From the NCBI GenBank assembly GCA_037045185.1, contig JBAOHQ010000008.1:124001-188000 (forward strand): a stretch of DNA of 64,000 nucleotides, given 5' to 3'. The notes below the pieces were generated by a model that was not told where the DNA came from, ran no database searches, and saw only the letters and a program-made list of their open reading frames with translations. Below, in pieces: positions 25,466 to 33,127 of this stretch (position 1 is the stretch's first letter; the number at the start of each line of letters is the position of its first letter). Source of the stretch: JAKOUY01 sp037045185. GTDB lineage: Bacteria > Actinomycetota > Acidimicrobiia > Acidimicrobiales > Ilumatobacteraceae. The position numbers were made by a program, and so were the translations under genes.

Positions 25466-26376
25466 CCGGGCCGGTTGGGGCGCGCCTGGCCGACGGCCGG
25501 CTGCACCTGCAGCACGGCCCGATCGACCTGATCATCACCACCGCCGGGTTGGCGGATCACGTCGCCGCCGCCGAGTCGGCGATGCAGGCCCGCTTCGCCA
25601 CCGTCCTCGACGAGCTGGTCAGGGACCTGGACACTCTGCGCCGGCCGGTCGAGTGGGGCGAGGCCGAAGGCGCCGGGGTGCTGTCCGAGGTCGGCGGGCG
25701 CATGGCGCGCACGACCGCGGCCCTGCGCGACGGCGACTGGGCGACCCCGATGATCTGCGTCGCCGGGGCGGTTGCCGACACCATCGCCGAGGCCGCCTGG
25801 CAGGCTGCTCGGCTGGAGCGGGTCATCGTCAACAACGGCGGCGACATCGCCATCCGCCACGTCCCGGCCGGCGCGGCCAGCGCGGCCGGCGCGCCCAGCA
25901 CGGTCACGGTTGGCGTGGTGGACCGGGTGGACCGGCCGACCCTCGCCGGCCGCCTGCACCTGGGCGCCGACAGCGGGATCGGCGGCGTGGCCACCAGCGG
26001 GGTGGGTGGCAGGAGCCTGTCGCTGGGGATCGCCGACGCCGTCACGGTGCTGGCTGCCGACGCCACCGCGGCCGACGTGGTCGCCACCCTGGTGGCCAAC
26101 GCCGTTGACCTCGGCGAGCACCCGTCGATCTCCCGCCGCCCGGCCGGCGAGGTGCGCGACGACACCGATCTCGGGACTCGTGCGGTGGTGACCGGCGTCG
26201 GCCCACTGACTGTCGAGGAGGTCGAGGCGGCGCTCGATGCCGGGCTGGACCGGGCCCACCAGGCCTTGGCGCACCCCCAGATCCGGGCGGTGGTGCTCTC
26301 GCTGCGCGGCAGGCGACGCATCGTCGGCGCCGCGGATCTCGGCGACCTGGAGCTATCCGCCGGTAAGGAGGCCTGA
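25462..26376 (+). CDS. UPF0280 family protein (ApbE-like fold)
   Basis: The 304-residue protein begins GPVGARLADGRLHLQHGPID and contains MICVAGAVADTIAEAAWQA and VIVNNGGDIAIR near residue 130. The last motif resembles the VNxGGDI segment of ApbE flavin transferases, and UPF0280 proteins share that fold. Catalytic function is not established. The ATG overlaps the reductase stop (ATGA), so the two are almost surely made together. I infer a role in maturation or flavinylation of the reductase, or a step in the same pathway. The last 24 bp overlap the convergent Rrf2 gene. Confidence 0.8.
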   Translation: MTGPVGARLADGRLHLQHGPIDLIITTAGLADHVAAAESAMQARFATVLDELVRDLDTLRRPVEWGEAEGAGVLSEVGGRMARTTAALRDGDWATPMICVAGAVADTIAEAAWQAARLERVIVNNGGDIAIRHVPAGAASAAGAPSTVTVGVVDRVDRPTLAGRLHLGADSGIGGVATSGVGGRSLSLGIADAVTVLAADATAADVVATLVANAVDLGEHPSISRRPAGEVRDDTDLGTRAVVTGVGPLTVEEVEAALDAGLDRAHQALAHPQIRAVVLSLRGRRRIVGAADLGDLELSAGKEA

Positions 26377-26820
26377 CAACGGCGAGGTGGGCAGTGGCGC
26401 CCGCCCGGTGGCCGCATCGGCCACCGACTGCAGGGTGAAACCGTCGAGCAGGTCACGCATGTGCTCGCCGGCCGACTTCCAGATCGTCAACAGCACGCAC
26501 TGGCCCTCGTGGTTGCACGACCCATCCTGGTGGGGTTCGCCGAAGTCGCCGAGGCTGATCGGGCCGTCGACGGCGCTGAGGATCTCGCTCAGGCGGATCT
26601 CGTGAGGCGCCCTGGCCAGGACATAGCCGCCGCCGACACCGCGCTTGGAACGCACCAGCCCGGCACCCTTGAGGGCCAGGAGGATCTGCTCCAGATACGG
26701 CTGGGGGATGGCCGTTCGTTCGGCGATGTCCCGCACGGAGGTGGGTCCGCCCTCGTCCCGGTGCAGGGTCAGCGAGAGCAACGCCCGGCAGGCATAGTCA
26801 CCCTTGCTGGATACCCTCAC
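26353..26820 (-). CDS. Rrf2-family transcriptional regulator
   Basis: The 155-residue product starts VRVSSKGDYACRALLSL, the typical Rrf2 N-terminus, followed by a winged helix (SVRDIAERTAIPQPYLEQIL, RSKRGVGGGYVLAR). The sensor region near residue 100 has two cysteines in DGSCNHEGQCVLLTIW. That is fewer than the three clustered cysteines of IscR and NsrR; a third, isolated Cys lies in helix 1. It may bind an Fe-S cluster through other ligands or sense something else. GTG 26820 is preferred by homology and by a leaderless -10 box. Being adjacent to the island, it could regulate it. Confidence 0.88.
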   Translation of the reverse strand: MRVSSKGDYACRALLSLTLHRDEGGPTSVRDIAERTAIPQPYLEQILLALKGAGLVRSKRGVGGGYVLARAPHEIRLSEILSAVDGPISLGDFGEPHQDGSCNHEGQCVLLTIWKSAGEHMRDLLDGFTLQSVADAATGRAPLPTSPLSGLLTGG

Positions 26821-26826
26821 GCTGTC

Positions 26827-26832
26827 ATCGTA
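26827..26832 (-). promoter_or_regulatory. -10 element (leaderless promoter) of the Rrf2 gene
   Basis: TACGAT on the minus strand ends 6 nt before GTG 26820. The divergent phosphodiesterase-like gene begins at 26835, so only 14 bp separate the two starts and the promoters must overlap. Confidence 0.55.
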
Positions 26833-26834
26833 GG

Positions 26835-27947
26835 GTGCACGGTCTGACTTCCCTGAACACAACCCCCGATCCCGTCCTGCCGGACTACGCCGCCGGTGGC
26901 GTGCGCGCCCTGGTACCGGCGCTGCTTACCCCCGGTGAGCGCCCGCCGTGGTTGGGCCGGGCCAGCGGGCCGGTGGTCCTGCTGGTCGTGGACGGTCTCG
27001 GCTGGGAGCAGTTCGACAGCCACCGGGCGTTGATGCCCACACTGGCCGGGTTCACGGGCGGGCCGATCGTCACCGTGGCCCCGTCCACCACCGCCGCGGC
27101 GTTGACCTCGATCACCACCGGGCTCACCCCGGGCGAGCACGGGTTGATCGGGTACCGGATGATGCTGGGCGGTGACGTGGTCAACACGTTGCGCTGGACG
27201 AGCAGCCGCGGTGACGCCCGCCCGGCCCACCCACCCACGGACATCCAGCCGTTCACGCCGTTCCTCGGCGAGGACGTCGTGGTCTGCACCCGTTCGGGCT
27301 TCGACGGCAGCGGGTTCACCGTCGCCCACCTGCGCGGGACTCGCCAGCGTGGCTGGTCGGAGCCGTCCAATCTGGCCGTGCGAGTCGCCGCCGCCGTACG
27401 CGCCGGGGAGCGGTTCGTCTACGCCTACTACGACGGAGTGGACCACGTGGCCCACGAGTTCGGCTTCGGCGCGTTCTACGACGCCGAGGTGCGCATGGCC
27501 GACGTGGTCATCCAGCGGCTGGCCGAGGCCGTGCCACCGGGGACCACCATCGTCGTCACGGCCGACCACGGCCAGGTTCACGTGGGGGAGCGGACCCTCC
27601 CGCTCGACCCGGCCGTGCGCCCACTGGTACGGGTGATGTCGGGCGAGGGCCGGTTCCGCTGGCTGCACGCCAAACCCGGCGCGGCCCAGGACCTGCTCGC
27701 GGCCGCTGCCGCGGCGTACTCGCCCGTGGCCTGGGTCAGGTCTCGCCAGCAGATCATCGACGACGGGTGGTTCGGCCCGGTGGTCAGCCCGCCGGTGGCC
27801 GCCCGCCTCGGTGACGTCGCCCTGGTGGCCCACGAGCCGGTCAGTTTCGACGATCCGGCCGAGCGGACCGCCGTCGAGTTGATAGGTCGACACGGATCGC
27901 TCACGTCTGCTGAGATGCTGGTGCCACGACTCGTGCTGACGACCTAG
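26835..27947 (+). CDS. Alkaline phosphatase superfamily / type I phosphodiesterase-like protein
   Basis: The 370-residue protein is of the phosphodiesterase/nucleotide pyrophosphatase family. The metal-binding motif VVLLVVDGLGWEQ lies near residue 47, the nucleophile region is APSTTAAALTSITTGLTPGEHG (Thr in STTA) near 82, and later metal ligands are YYDGVDHVAHEFG and VVTADHGQVHV. No signal peptide is evident, so it is probably cytoplasmic. The substrate is unknown. The GTG at 26835 is the longest start; GTG 26901 would leave more promoter space and still keep the core. Bpa follows 8 nt downstream. Confidence 0.85.
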   Translation: MHGLTSLNTTPDPVLPDYAAGGVRALVPALLTPGERPPWLGRASGPVVLLVVDGLGWEQFDSHRALMPTLAGFTGGPIVTVAPSTTAAALTSITTGLTPGEHGLIGYRMMLGGDVVNTLRWTSSRGDARPAHPPTDIQPFTPFLGEDVVVCTRSGFDGSGFTVAHLRGTRQRGWSEPSNLAVRVAAAVRAGERFVYAYYDGVDHVAHEFGFGAFYDAEVRMADVVIQRLAEAVPPGTTIVVTADHGQVHVGERTLPLDPAVRPLVRVMSGEGRFRWLHAKPGAAQDLLAAAAAAYSPVAWVRSRQQIIDDGWFGPVVSPPVAARLGDVALVAHEPVSFDDPAERTAVELIGRHGSLTSAEMLVPRLVLTT

Positions 27948-27955
27948 GAGCTCCC

Positions 27956-28555
27956 ATGTCCGACCCATCCGCCACATCCGCCGACGACATGCCGACGAAC
28001 GACGAGATCCTGGTCCCCTCCGAGGTGACCTCGGCGGCCGAGGCTGCCGAGTCCCAGGAGATCGCCGCCGAGACGATCACCGAGACGGTTACCGAGCCGG
28101 CCAAGGTGATGCGCATCGGCTCGATGGTCAAGCAACTCCTGGAGGAGGTGCGCGGCGCCCAGCTCGACGAGGCCAGCCGTGAACGGTTGGCCGAGATCTA
28201 CGAGCGCTCGATCGTCGAGCTCTCCGAGGCGCTGTCGCCCGACCTGCAGCAGGAGCTGCACATGCTGGCTCTACCGTTCAAGGACGACACGGTGCCGAGC
28301 GAGGGTGAGCTGCGGGTCGCCAAGGCCCAGCTCGTCGGGTGGTTGGAGGGGTTGTTCCACGGCATCCAGGCCACGCTGTTCGCCCAGCAGGCCATGGCCC
28401 GCCAGCAGCTGGAGCAGTTGCGTGGCCAGCTGATGCAGGGACAGTCGGGCCAGCCGGGCATGCCAGGCCAGCCGGGCATGCCGGGCATGGACCAACGTCC
28501 GGACCAGCGGCAGGACCAGCAGGGCATCCCCGACCGCCCGGGGACCTACCTGTAG
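27956..28555 (+). CDS. bpa: Bacterial proteasome activator Bpa/PafE
   Basis: Bpa forms a ring that opens the 20S proteasome gate without ATP and helps degrade unfolded proteins. The 199-residue product has an acidic, low-complexity N-terminus (residues 1-48). The conserved four-helix core carries SMVKQLLEEVRGAQLDEASR and AKAQLVGWLEGLFHGIQATL. A Gly/Gln/Met/Pro-rich linker leads to the final GTYL, matching the proteasome-docking GQYL end of mycobacterial PafE. It implies that the organism has a 20S proteasome elsewhere. GGAG precedes the ATG. Confidence 0.9.
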   Translation: MSDPSATSADDMPTNDEILVPSEVTSAAEAAESQEIAAETITETVTEPAKVMRIGSMVKQLLEEVRGAQLDEASRERLAEIYERSIVELSEALSPDLQQELHMLALPFKDDTVPSEGELRVAKAQLVGWLEGLFHGIQATLFAQQAMARQQLEQLRGQLMQGQSGQPGMPGQPGMPGMDQRPDQRQDQQGIPDRPGTYL

Positions 28556-28653
28556 CGGCGCCTCGGTACGTTGCCGGGGCAGCCCGGTTCACGGGTCCGT
28601 TTTCGGCGTGCGGCCGCGCCCGGTAGGGTCGAAGAACTACATCGTTGTAAGAC

Positions 28654-28708
28654 CCTTGTACAAGGCACGATTCCAGCACGATTCCAGCACGATTCCAGCA
28701 CGATCCCA
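28654..28708 (+). promoter_or_regulatory. dnaE leader: 12-bp palindrome followed by four 11-bp direct repeats
   Basis: CCTTGTACAAGG at 28654-28665 is a perfect palindrome. GCACGATTCCA repeats follow at 28665, 28676 and 28687, with a fourth copy (one change) at 28698. A weaker palindrome TACATCGTTGTA lies just upstream (about 28638-28649), and a TAGGGT box at 28624-28629 could be the -10. The array ends 27 bp before the dnaE GTG. The 11-bp period matches about one helical turn. This 180-nt gap holds no other gene that I can support. Confidence 0.6.
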
Positions 28709-28735
28709 GCCCGAACGCCGGAGGTTCACTCGCCC

Positions 28736-31700
28736 GTGGGCGACAGCTTCACCCACCTGCACGTCCACACCGAGTACTCGATGCTCGACGGCGCGGCGCG
28801 GCTGGAAGAGCTGGTGGCCAAGGCCGTCTCCGACGGGCAGCCGGCCCTCGGGATCACCGACCACGGCAACATGTACGGCGTCCTCGAGTTCTTCCAGGAG
28901 TGCAACAAGCAGGGAATCAAGCCCGTGCTCGGCACCGAGGCCTACATGGCCTACGACACCCGCCGGGAGCGTCCGGCGCGCCGCGGCCGGGTGGACGACT
29001 CCGGTGGGGACACCGAGGGCGGCAGGAAGCTCTACTACCACCTCACCCTGCTGGCCGAGACCAACGCCGGCTACCGCAACCTGATCCAGCTGGCCAGCCT
29101 GGCCTTCATGGAGGGCTACTACTACAAGCCGCGCATGGACTGGGAGTTGCTCGAGCAGTACCACGACGGGTTGATCGCCACCACCGGCTGCCTGGGCGGC
29201 CACGTCCTGCAGTCGCTGCTGATCGGCGACCACAAGGGGGCCCTGGCCAAGGCCGCCCGGCTGCAGGACATCTTCGGGCGGGACAACCTGTTCGTCGAAC
29301 TGCAGGACCATGGTCTGGCCTCGCAACGCCAGACCAACCCGCAACTGCTGGACATCGCCAAGCGCATCGGCGCGCCGATCCTGGCCACCAACGACTCGCA
29401 CTACGTGCAGCGCCACGACCACGAGAGCCACGACGCCCTGCTGTGCGTGCAGACCGGGGCCCTGCTGTCGGACGCCAACCGGTTCAAGTTCGAAGGCGAG
29501 GAGCACTACCTCAAGTCGGCGGCGGAGATGCGCTACCTGTTCCGTGAGCTGCCCGAGGCGTGTGACAACTCGTTGTGGATCGCCGAGCGGGCCGACGTCC
29601 AGATCGAGTTCGGCAAGCCGCAACTGCCCAACTTCCCGCTGCCCGACGGCTTCGTCGGCGACGACGCCGACTACCTCGAACACCTCACCTGGCTGGGCGC
29701 CCACCGCCGCTGGGGTGAGCACCTCAGCGAGCCGGTCAAGGAGCGCCTGCGCTACGAGCTCAACGTGATCACGTCGATGGGCTTCGCCTCCTACTTCCTG
29801 ATCGTCTGGGACCTCATCAAGCACGCCAGGGACAACGGCTGCCGGGTGGGTCCGGGGCGTGGCTCGGCCGCCGGCTGCGCGGTGGCCTACACGCTGTGGA
29901 TCACCGACCTCGATCCGATCAAGTACGACCTGCTGTTCGAACGGTTCCTGAACCCCAGCCGGATCTCGATGCCCGACATCGACATGGACTTCGACTCCCG
30001 CTACCGGGACGAGATGATCCGCTACGCGGCCGAGAAGTACGGCCGTGACCACGTGGCCCAGATCATCACCTTCGGCACCATCAAGGCGCGCAACGCCGTG
30101 CGCGACGCGGCCAGGGTGCTGGGCCTGCCGTACGCGGTGGGCGACAAGATCGCCAAGGCGATGCCGCCCCTGGTGATGGGCCGTGACACACCGCTGCGCT
30201 ACTGCCTGGAGGAGAACCCGAAGTACGCCGATGGGTACGTGGCCGCCGCCGAGCTGCGCGCCATGTACGCCGCCGACCCCGATGTCAAGCGGGTCGTCGA
30301 CGTGGCCCGCGGTCTGGAGGGCCTGAAGCGCAGCGACGGCATCCACGCCGCCGCGGTGGTGATCACCAAGGACCCGTTGACCACGTACCTGCCCATCCAG
30401 CGCAAGCCGGAGGCCGGCTCGAACCCGCAGGACGCTCCCGTGGTCACCCAGTTCGAGATGCACGGTGTCGAGGACCTCGGCCTGCTGAAGATGGACTTCC
30501 TCGGCCTGCGCAACCTCGACGTCATCGCCGACACGGTGGAGATGGTGCGAGCCGCCAAGGATCCCGAGCTGGACATCGACGCCGTCCCGCTCGACGACCC
30601 GGAGGTCTTCGCCCTGATGGCCAGGGGCGAGACGATGGGCGTGTTCCAGCTGGAGTCGCCGCCGATGCGGGCGCTGATGCGTTCGCTGGCGCCCACCAGC
30701 TTCGACGACGTCGCCGCCTTGGTGGCCCTATATCGCCCGGGTCCGATGGCGGCGAACATGCACAACGACTACGCCGACTACAAGAACCACCGCAAGGACC
30801 GCGTCGAACTGCACCCCGAGCTCAGCGAACTGCTGGCCGACACCTACTCGCTGATGATCTACCAGGAGTCGATGATGCGTGTCGCCCAGAAGTTCGCCGG
30901 CTACTCGCTGGCCGACGCCGACAACCTGCGCAAGGCCTGCGGCAAGAAGAACCGCGAGCTGATCGCCGCCGAACGGGCCAAGTTCATCGCCGGCACCGAG
31001 GCGACCGGCTACGGCGCCGATCTGGGCAACCGGCTGTTCGACATCATCGAGCCCTTCGCCGACTACGCCTTCAACAAGAGCCACGCCTTCGGCTACGGGT
31101 TGATCGCCTACCAGACGGCGTACCTCAAGGCCCACTTCCCGGTGGAGTACTTCGCCTGCCTGCTCACCAGCGTCAAGAGCAACCTGGACAAGGCCGCGGT
31201 CTATCTGGCGGACGCCAGGGCGCTGGGTGTCAAGGTGCTGACGCCCGACATCAACCGCTCGGTCACCAACTTCGCCACCCTGGCCGCCGGCGAGATCCCG
31301 CCCGACCTGGCACTACCCGCAGGCAGCCCGGGCGTCATCACCTTCGGGCTGTCGGCGGTGCGCAACGTGGGCGAGGCCCTGGTGGACCTGCTGCTCGAGG
31401 AGCGCAACGCCAACGGCCCGTACGACTCGTTCCACCACTTCGTCGAGCGCGCCCCGGAAGCGGTGCTGAACAAGCGCACCGTCGAGTCGCTGATCAAGGC
31501 CGGGGCCTTCGACAGCCTCGGCCACCCGCGCCGCGGCCTGCTCGTGGTGTTCGAGCAGATCATCGACTCCACCCTGGTGCGCCGCCGGGAGCGTGACCAG
31601 GGTGTGATGAGCCTGTTCGGCGACCTCGGGGACAGCGGTTCGGCCTTCGACGAGCGGGTCTCGATCCCGCCAAGCGAGTTCGACAAGGGCGACCGGTTGC

Positions 31701-32302
31701 GCTTCGAGAAGGAGATGCTGGGCCTGTACGTCTCCGACCACCCGCTGATGGGGGTGGAGGCTGCGCTGCGCCGCCGGGTGGACTGCTCGATCCTCAACGC
31801 CGTGGAGCGTGACGACGGGGCGATGATGACCTTAGGCGGGGTGATCACCGGGCTGGCCCGCAAGGTGACCAAACGCGGTGACCACATGGCCACGTTCGTG
31901 CTGGAGGACCTGGAGTCCGGGATCGAGGTCACCGTGTTCCCGCGCACCCTGGTGGAGCACGGCCACAAGCTCACCGACGACGCCATCGTCACCGTTCGTG
32001 GTCGCCTGGACCGGCGGGACGAGTCACGCGTCGGGTTCATGGCCCAGGACGTGACGGTGCTGGAGGGTCTGGCCAGCGGTACGGCGCCGCCGGTCCGGCT
32101 GCGCATCCCGGCCAACGTGTTGAACGAGCTGAAGGTGCACCAGTTGCGCCGGGTCCTGCGTGACCACCCGGGTGATTCACCGGTGTTCGTGCACATCGGC
32201 CAGGGCAAGGTCCTGCGCCTGGCGGACGACTTCTGCGTCGACCTCGACCGGGTGGTGGGGGAGCTGCGCATGGTGCTCGGCCATGACGCGGTCGAGCTGT
32301 AG
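28736..32302 (+). CDS. dnaE: DNA polymerase III alpha subunit, DnaE1 type
   Basis: This is the replicative polymerase. The 1188-residue product starts with a PHP domain (HLHVHTEYSMLDGAARLEEL), where intact metal ligands such as HVH and DHGN suggest the proofreading PHP exonuclease typical of actinobacteria. The catalytic Asp pair lies in PDIDMDFD (Asp414, Asp416). Helix-hairpin-helix and OB-fold (GVITGLARKVTKRGD, near residue 1033) domains follow. GTG 28736, preceded by GGAGG, is preferred; longer in-frame starts would run through the leader repeats. It ends 2 bp from the convergent NAT-like gene. Confidence 0.97.
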   Translation: MGDSFTHLHVHTEYSMLDGAARLEELVAKAVSDGQPALGITDHGNMYGVLEFFQECNKQGIKPVLGTEAYMAYDTRRERPARRGRVDDSGGDTEGGRKLYYHLTLLAETNAGYRNLIQLASLAFMEGYYYKPRMDWELLEQYHDGLIATTGCLGGHVLQSLLIGDHKGALAKAARLQDIFGRDNLFVELQDHGLASQRQTNPQLLDIAKRIGAPILATNDSHYVQRHDHESHDALLCVQTGALLSDANRFKFEGEEHYLKSAAEMRYLFRELPEACDNSLWIAERADVQIEFGKPQLPNFPLPDGFVGDDADYLEHLTWLGAHRRWGEHLSEPVKERLRYELNVITSMGFASYFLIVWDLIKHARDNGCRVGPGRGSAAGCAVAYTLWITDLDPIKYDLLFERFLNPSRISMPDIDMDFDSRYRDEMIRYAAEKYGRDHVAQIITFGTIKARNAVRDAARVLGLPYAVGDKIAKAMPPLVMGRDTPLRYCLEENPKYADGYVAAAELRAMYAADPDVKRVVDVARGLEGLKRSDGIHAAAVVITKDPLTTYLPIQRKPEAGSNPQDAPVVTQFEMHGVEDLGLLKMDFLGLRNLDVIADTVEMVRAAKDPELDIDAVPLDDPEVFALMARGETMGVFQLESPPMRALMRSLAPTSFDDVAALVALYRPGPMAANMHNDYADYKNHRKDRVELHPELSELLADTYSLMIYQESMMRVAQKFAGYSLADADNLRKACGKKNRELIAAERAKFIAGTEATGYGADLGNRLFDIIEPFADYAFNKSHAFGYGLIAYQTAYLKAHFPVEYFACLLTSVKSNLDKAAVYLADARALGVKVLTPDINRSVTNFATLAAGEIPPDLALPAGSPGVITFGLSAVRNVGEALVDLLLEERNANGPYDSFHHFVERAPEAVLNKRTVESLIKAGAFDSLGHPRRGLLVVFEQIIDSTLVRRRERDQGVMSLFGDLGDSGSAFDERVSIPPSEFDKGDRLRFEKEMLGLYVSDHPLMGVEAALRRRVDCSILNAVERDDGAMMTLGGVITGLARKVTKRGDHMATFVLEDLESGIEVTVFPRTLVEHGHKLTDDAIVTVRGRLDRRDESRVGFMAQDVTVLEGLASGTAPPVRLRIPANVLNELKVHQLRRVLRDHPGDSPVFVHIGQGKVLRLADDFCVDLDRVVGELRMVLGHDAVEL

Positions 32303-32304
32303 GC

Positions 32305-33127
32305 CTACGAGCCGGTCCACGCCCACAGCCTGGTGAGATCGTCGGTGGTGAGGCCGGGCAGACCCAGCCCGAAGACACCGCGGGCGATGTCGACCCACTC
32401 GTCCTGAGCGGTGATGCGCCGCAGCTTGCGGCCCGACGCGCTGAGGGTGATCAGCGAGCGGCCCATCATCATCGACACCCCATCAGTGGTGCGTCGGATG
32501 GCCGACAGGACAGCGCACGAAGTCCGATGCCGGGTCCGTGGTGTCGATGCGGTACACCTCGGCCCAGTCCTCGAGCTGCGACGCGGCGGGAGCGAGGCGC
32601 GCCGATCGCACGGCCAGCATGCTCGGGTCGTGGAGGAACCGCCAGCCCTCGTCCGGCCCACTCGGCGCCTCCATGGCAAAGGTGAAGGGCGGCTGCGGGT
32701 AGCTGCCTTCGGTAAGCGGTAGGGGATGCAGCGGTCCGTTGCCCAGCCCGACGTCGGCGTACCACTGGCTGTCATCCACGGTGACCACGAGGGCGATGTG
32801 CGCGTCGGGGCGGCCGGCGGGTGCGCGCTCGAAGGCCCGCTGCACCATTGCCTGGCGTAGCTCCACCTGGAACCCGAGGCGAGCGAGCAGCCAGGCGAAT
32901 CCACCGTTGAGTTGAAGGCAGCCACCGCCCTCACCGGTGACCAGTGCGGTGGCCATGGACACCGGGTCCAACCGGGGCAGTCGCCCTCGGGCGATCCACA
33001 CCGTGTCGTGGGCGTAGCGCTGGGCGTGCGCGGCATGCAACGCGGTCAGCAGCCGACCCGACGGTTCGTCACGCTCGACGCCGAGTTGGTCGAGATACCT
33101 GCCGAGGAGGCGGGTGGGCTCATCCAC
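32305..33127 (-). CDS. Arylamine N-acetyltransferase / RifF-type amide synthase-like protein (one frame break)
   Basis: The NAT-fold Cys-His-Asp triad is complete: Cys70 in GEGGGCLQLNGG, His110 in RPDAHIALVV, and Asp125 in WYADVGLGNG. Ansamycin amide synthases such as RifF use the same triad at nearly the same positions. An extra base near 32509 breaks the frame after DFVRC; the repaired end is LSAIRRTTDGVSMMMGRS and then GLTTDDLTRLWAWTGS. Repaired length is about 273 residues, normal for the family. The GTG at 33127 overlaps the stop of the AsnB-like gene by 8 bp. As last gene of the operon it may release or acylate the product. Ordinary drug acetylation is the alternative. Confidence 0.85.
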
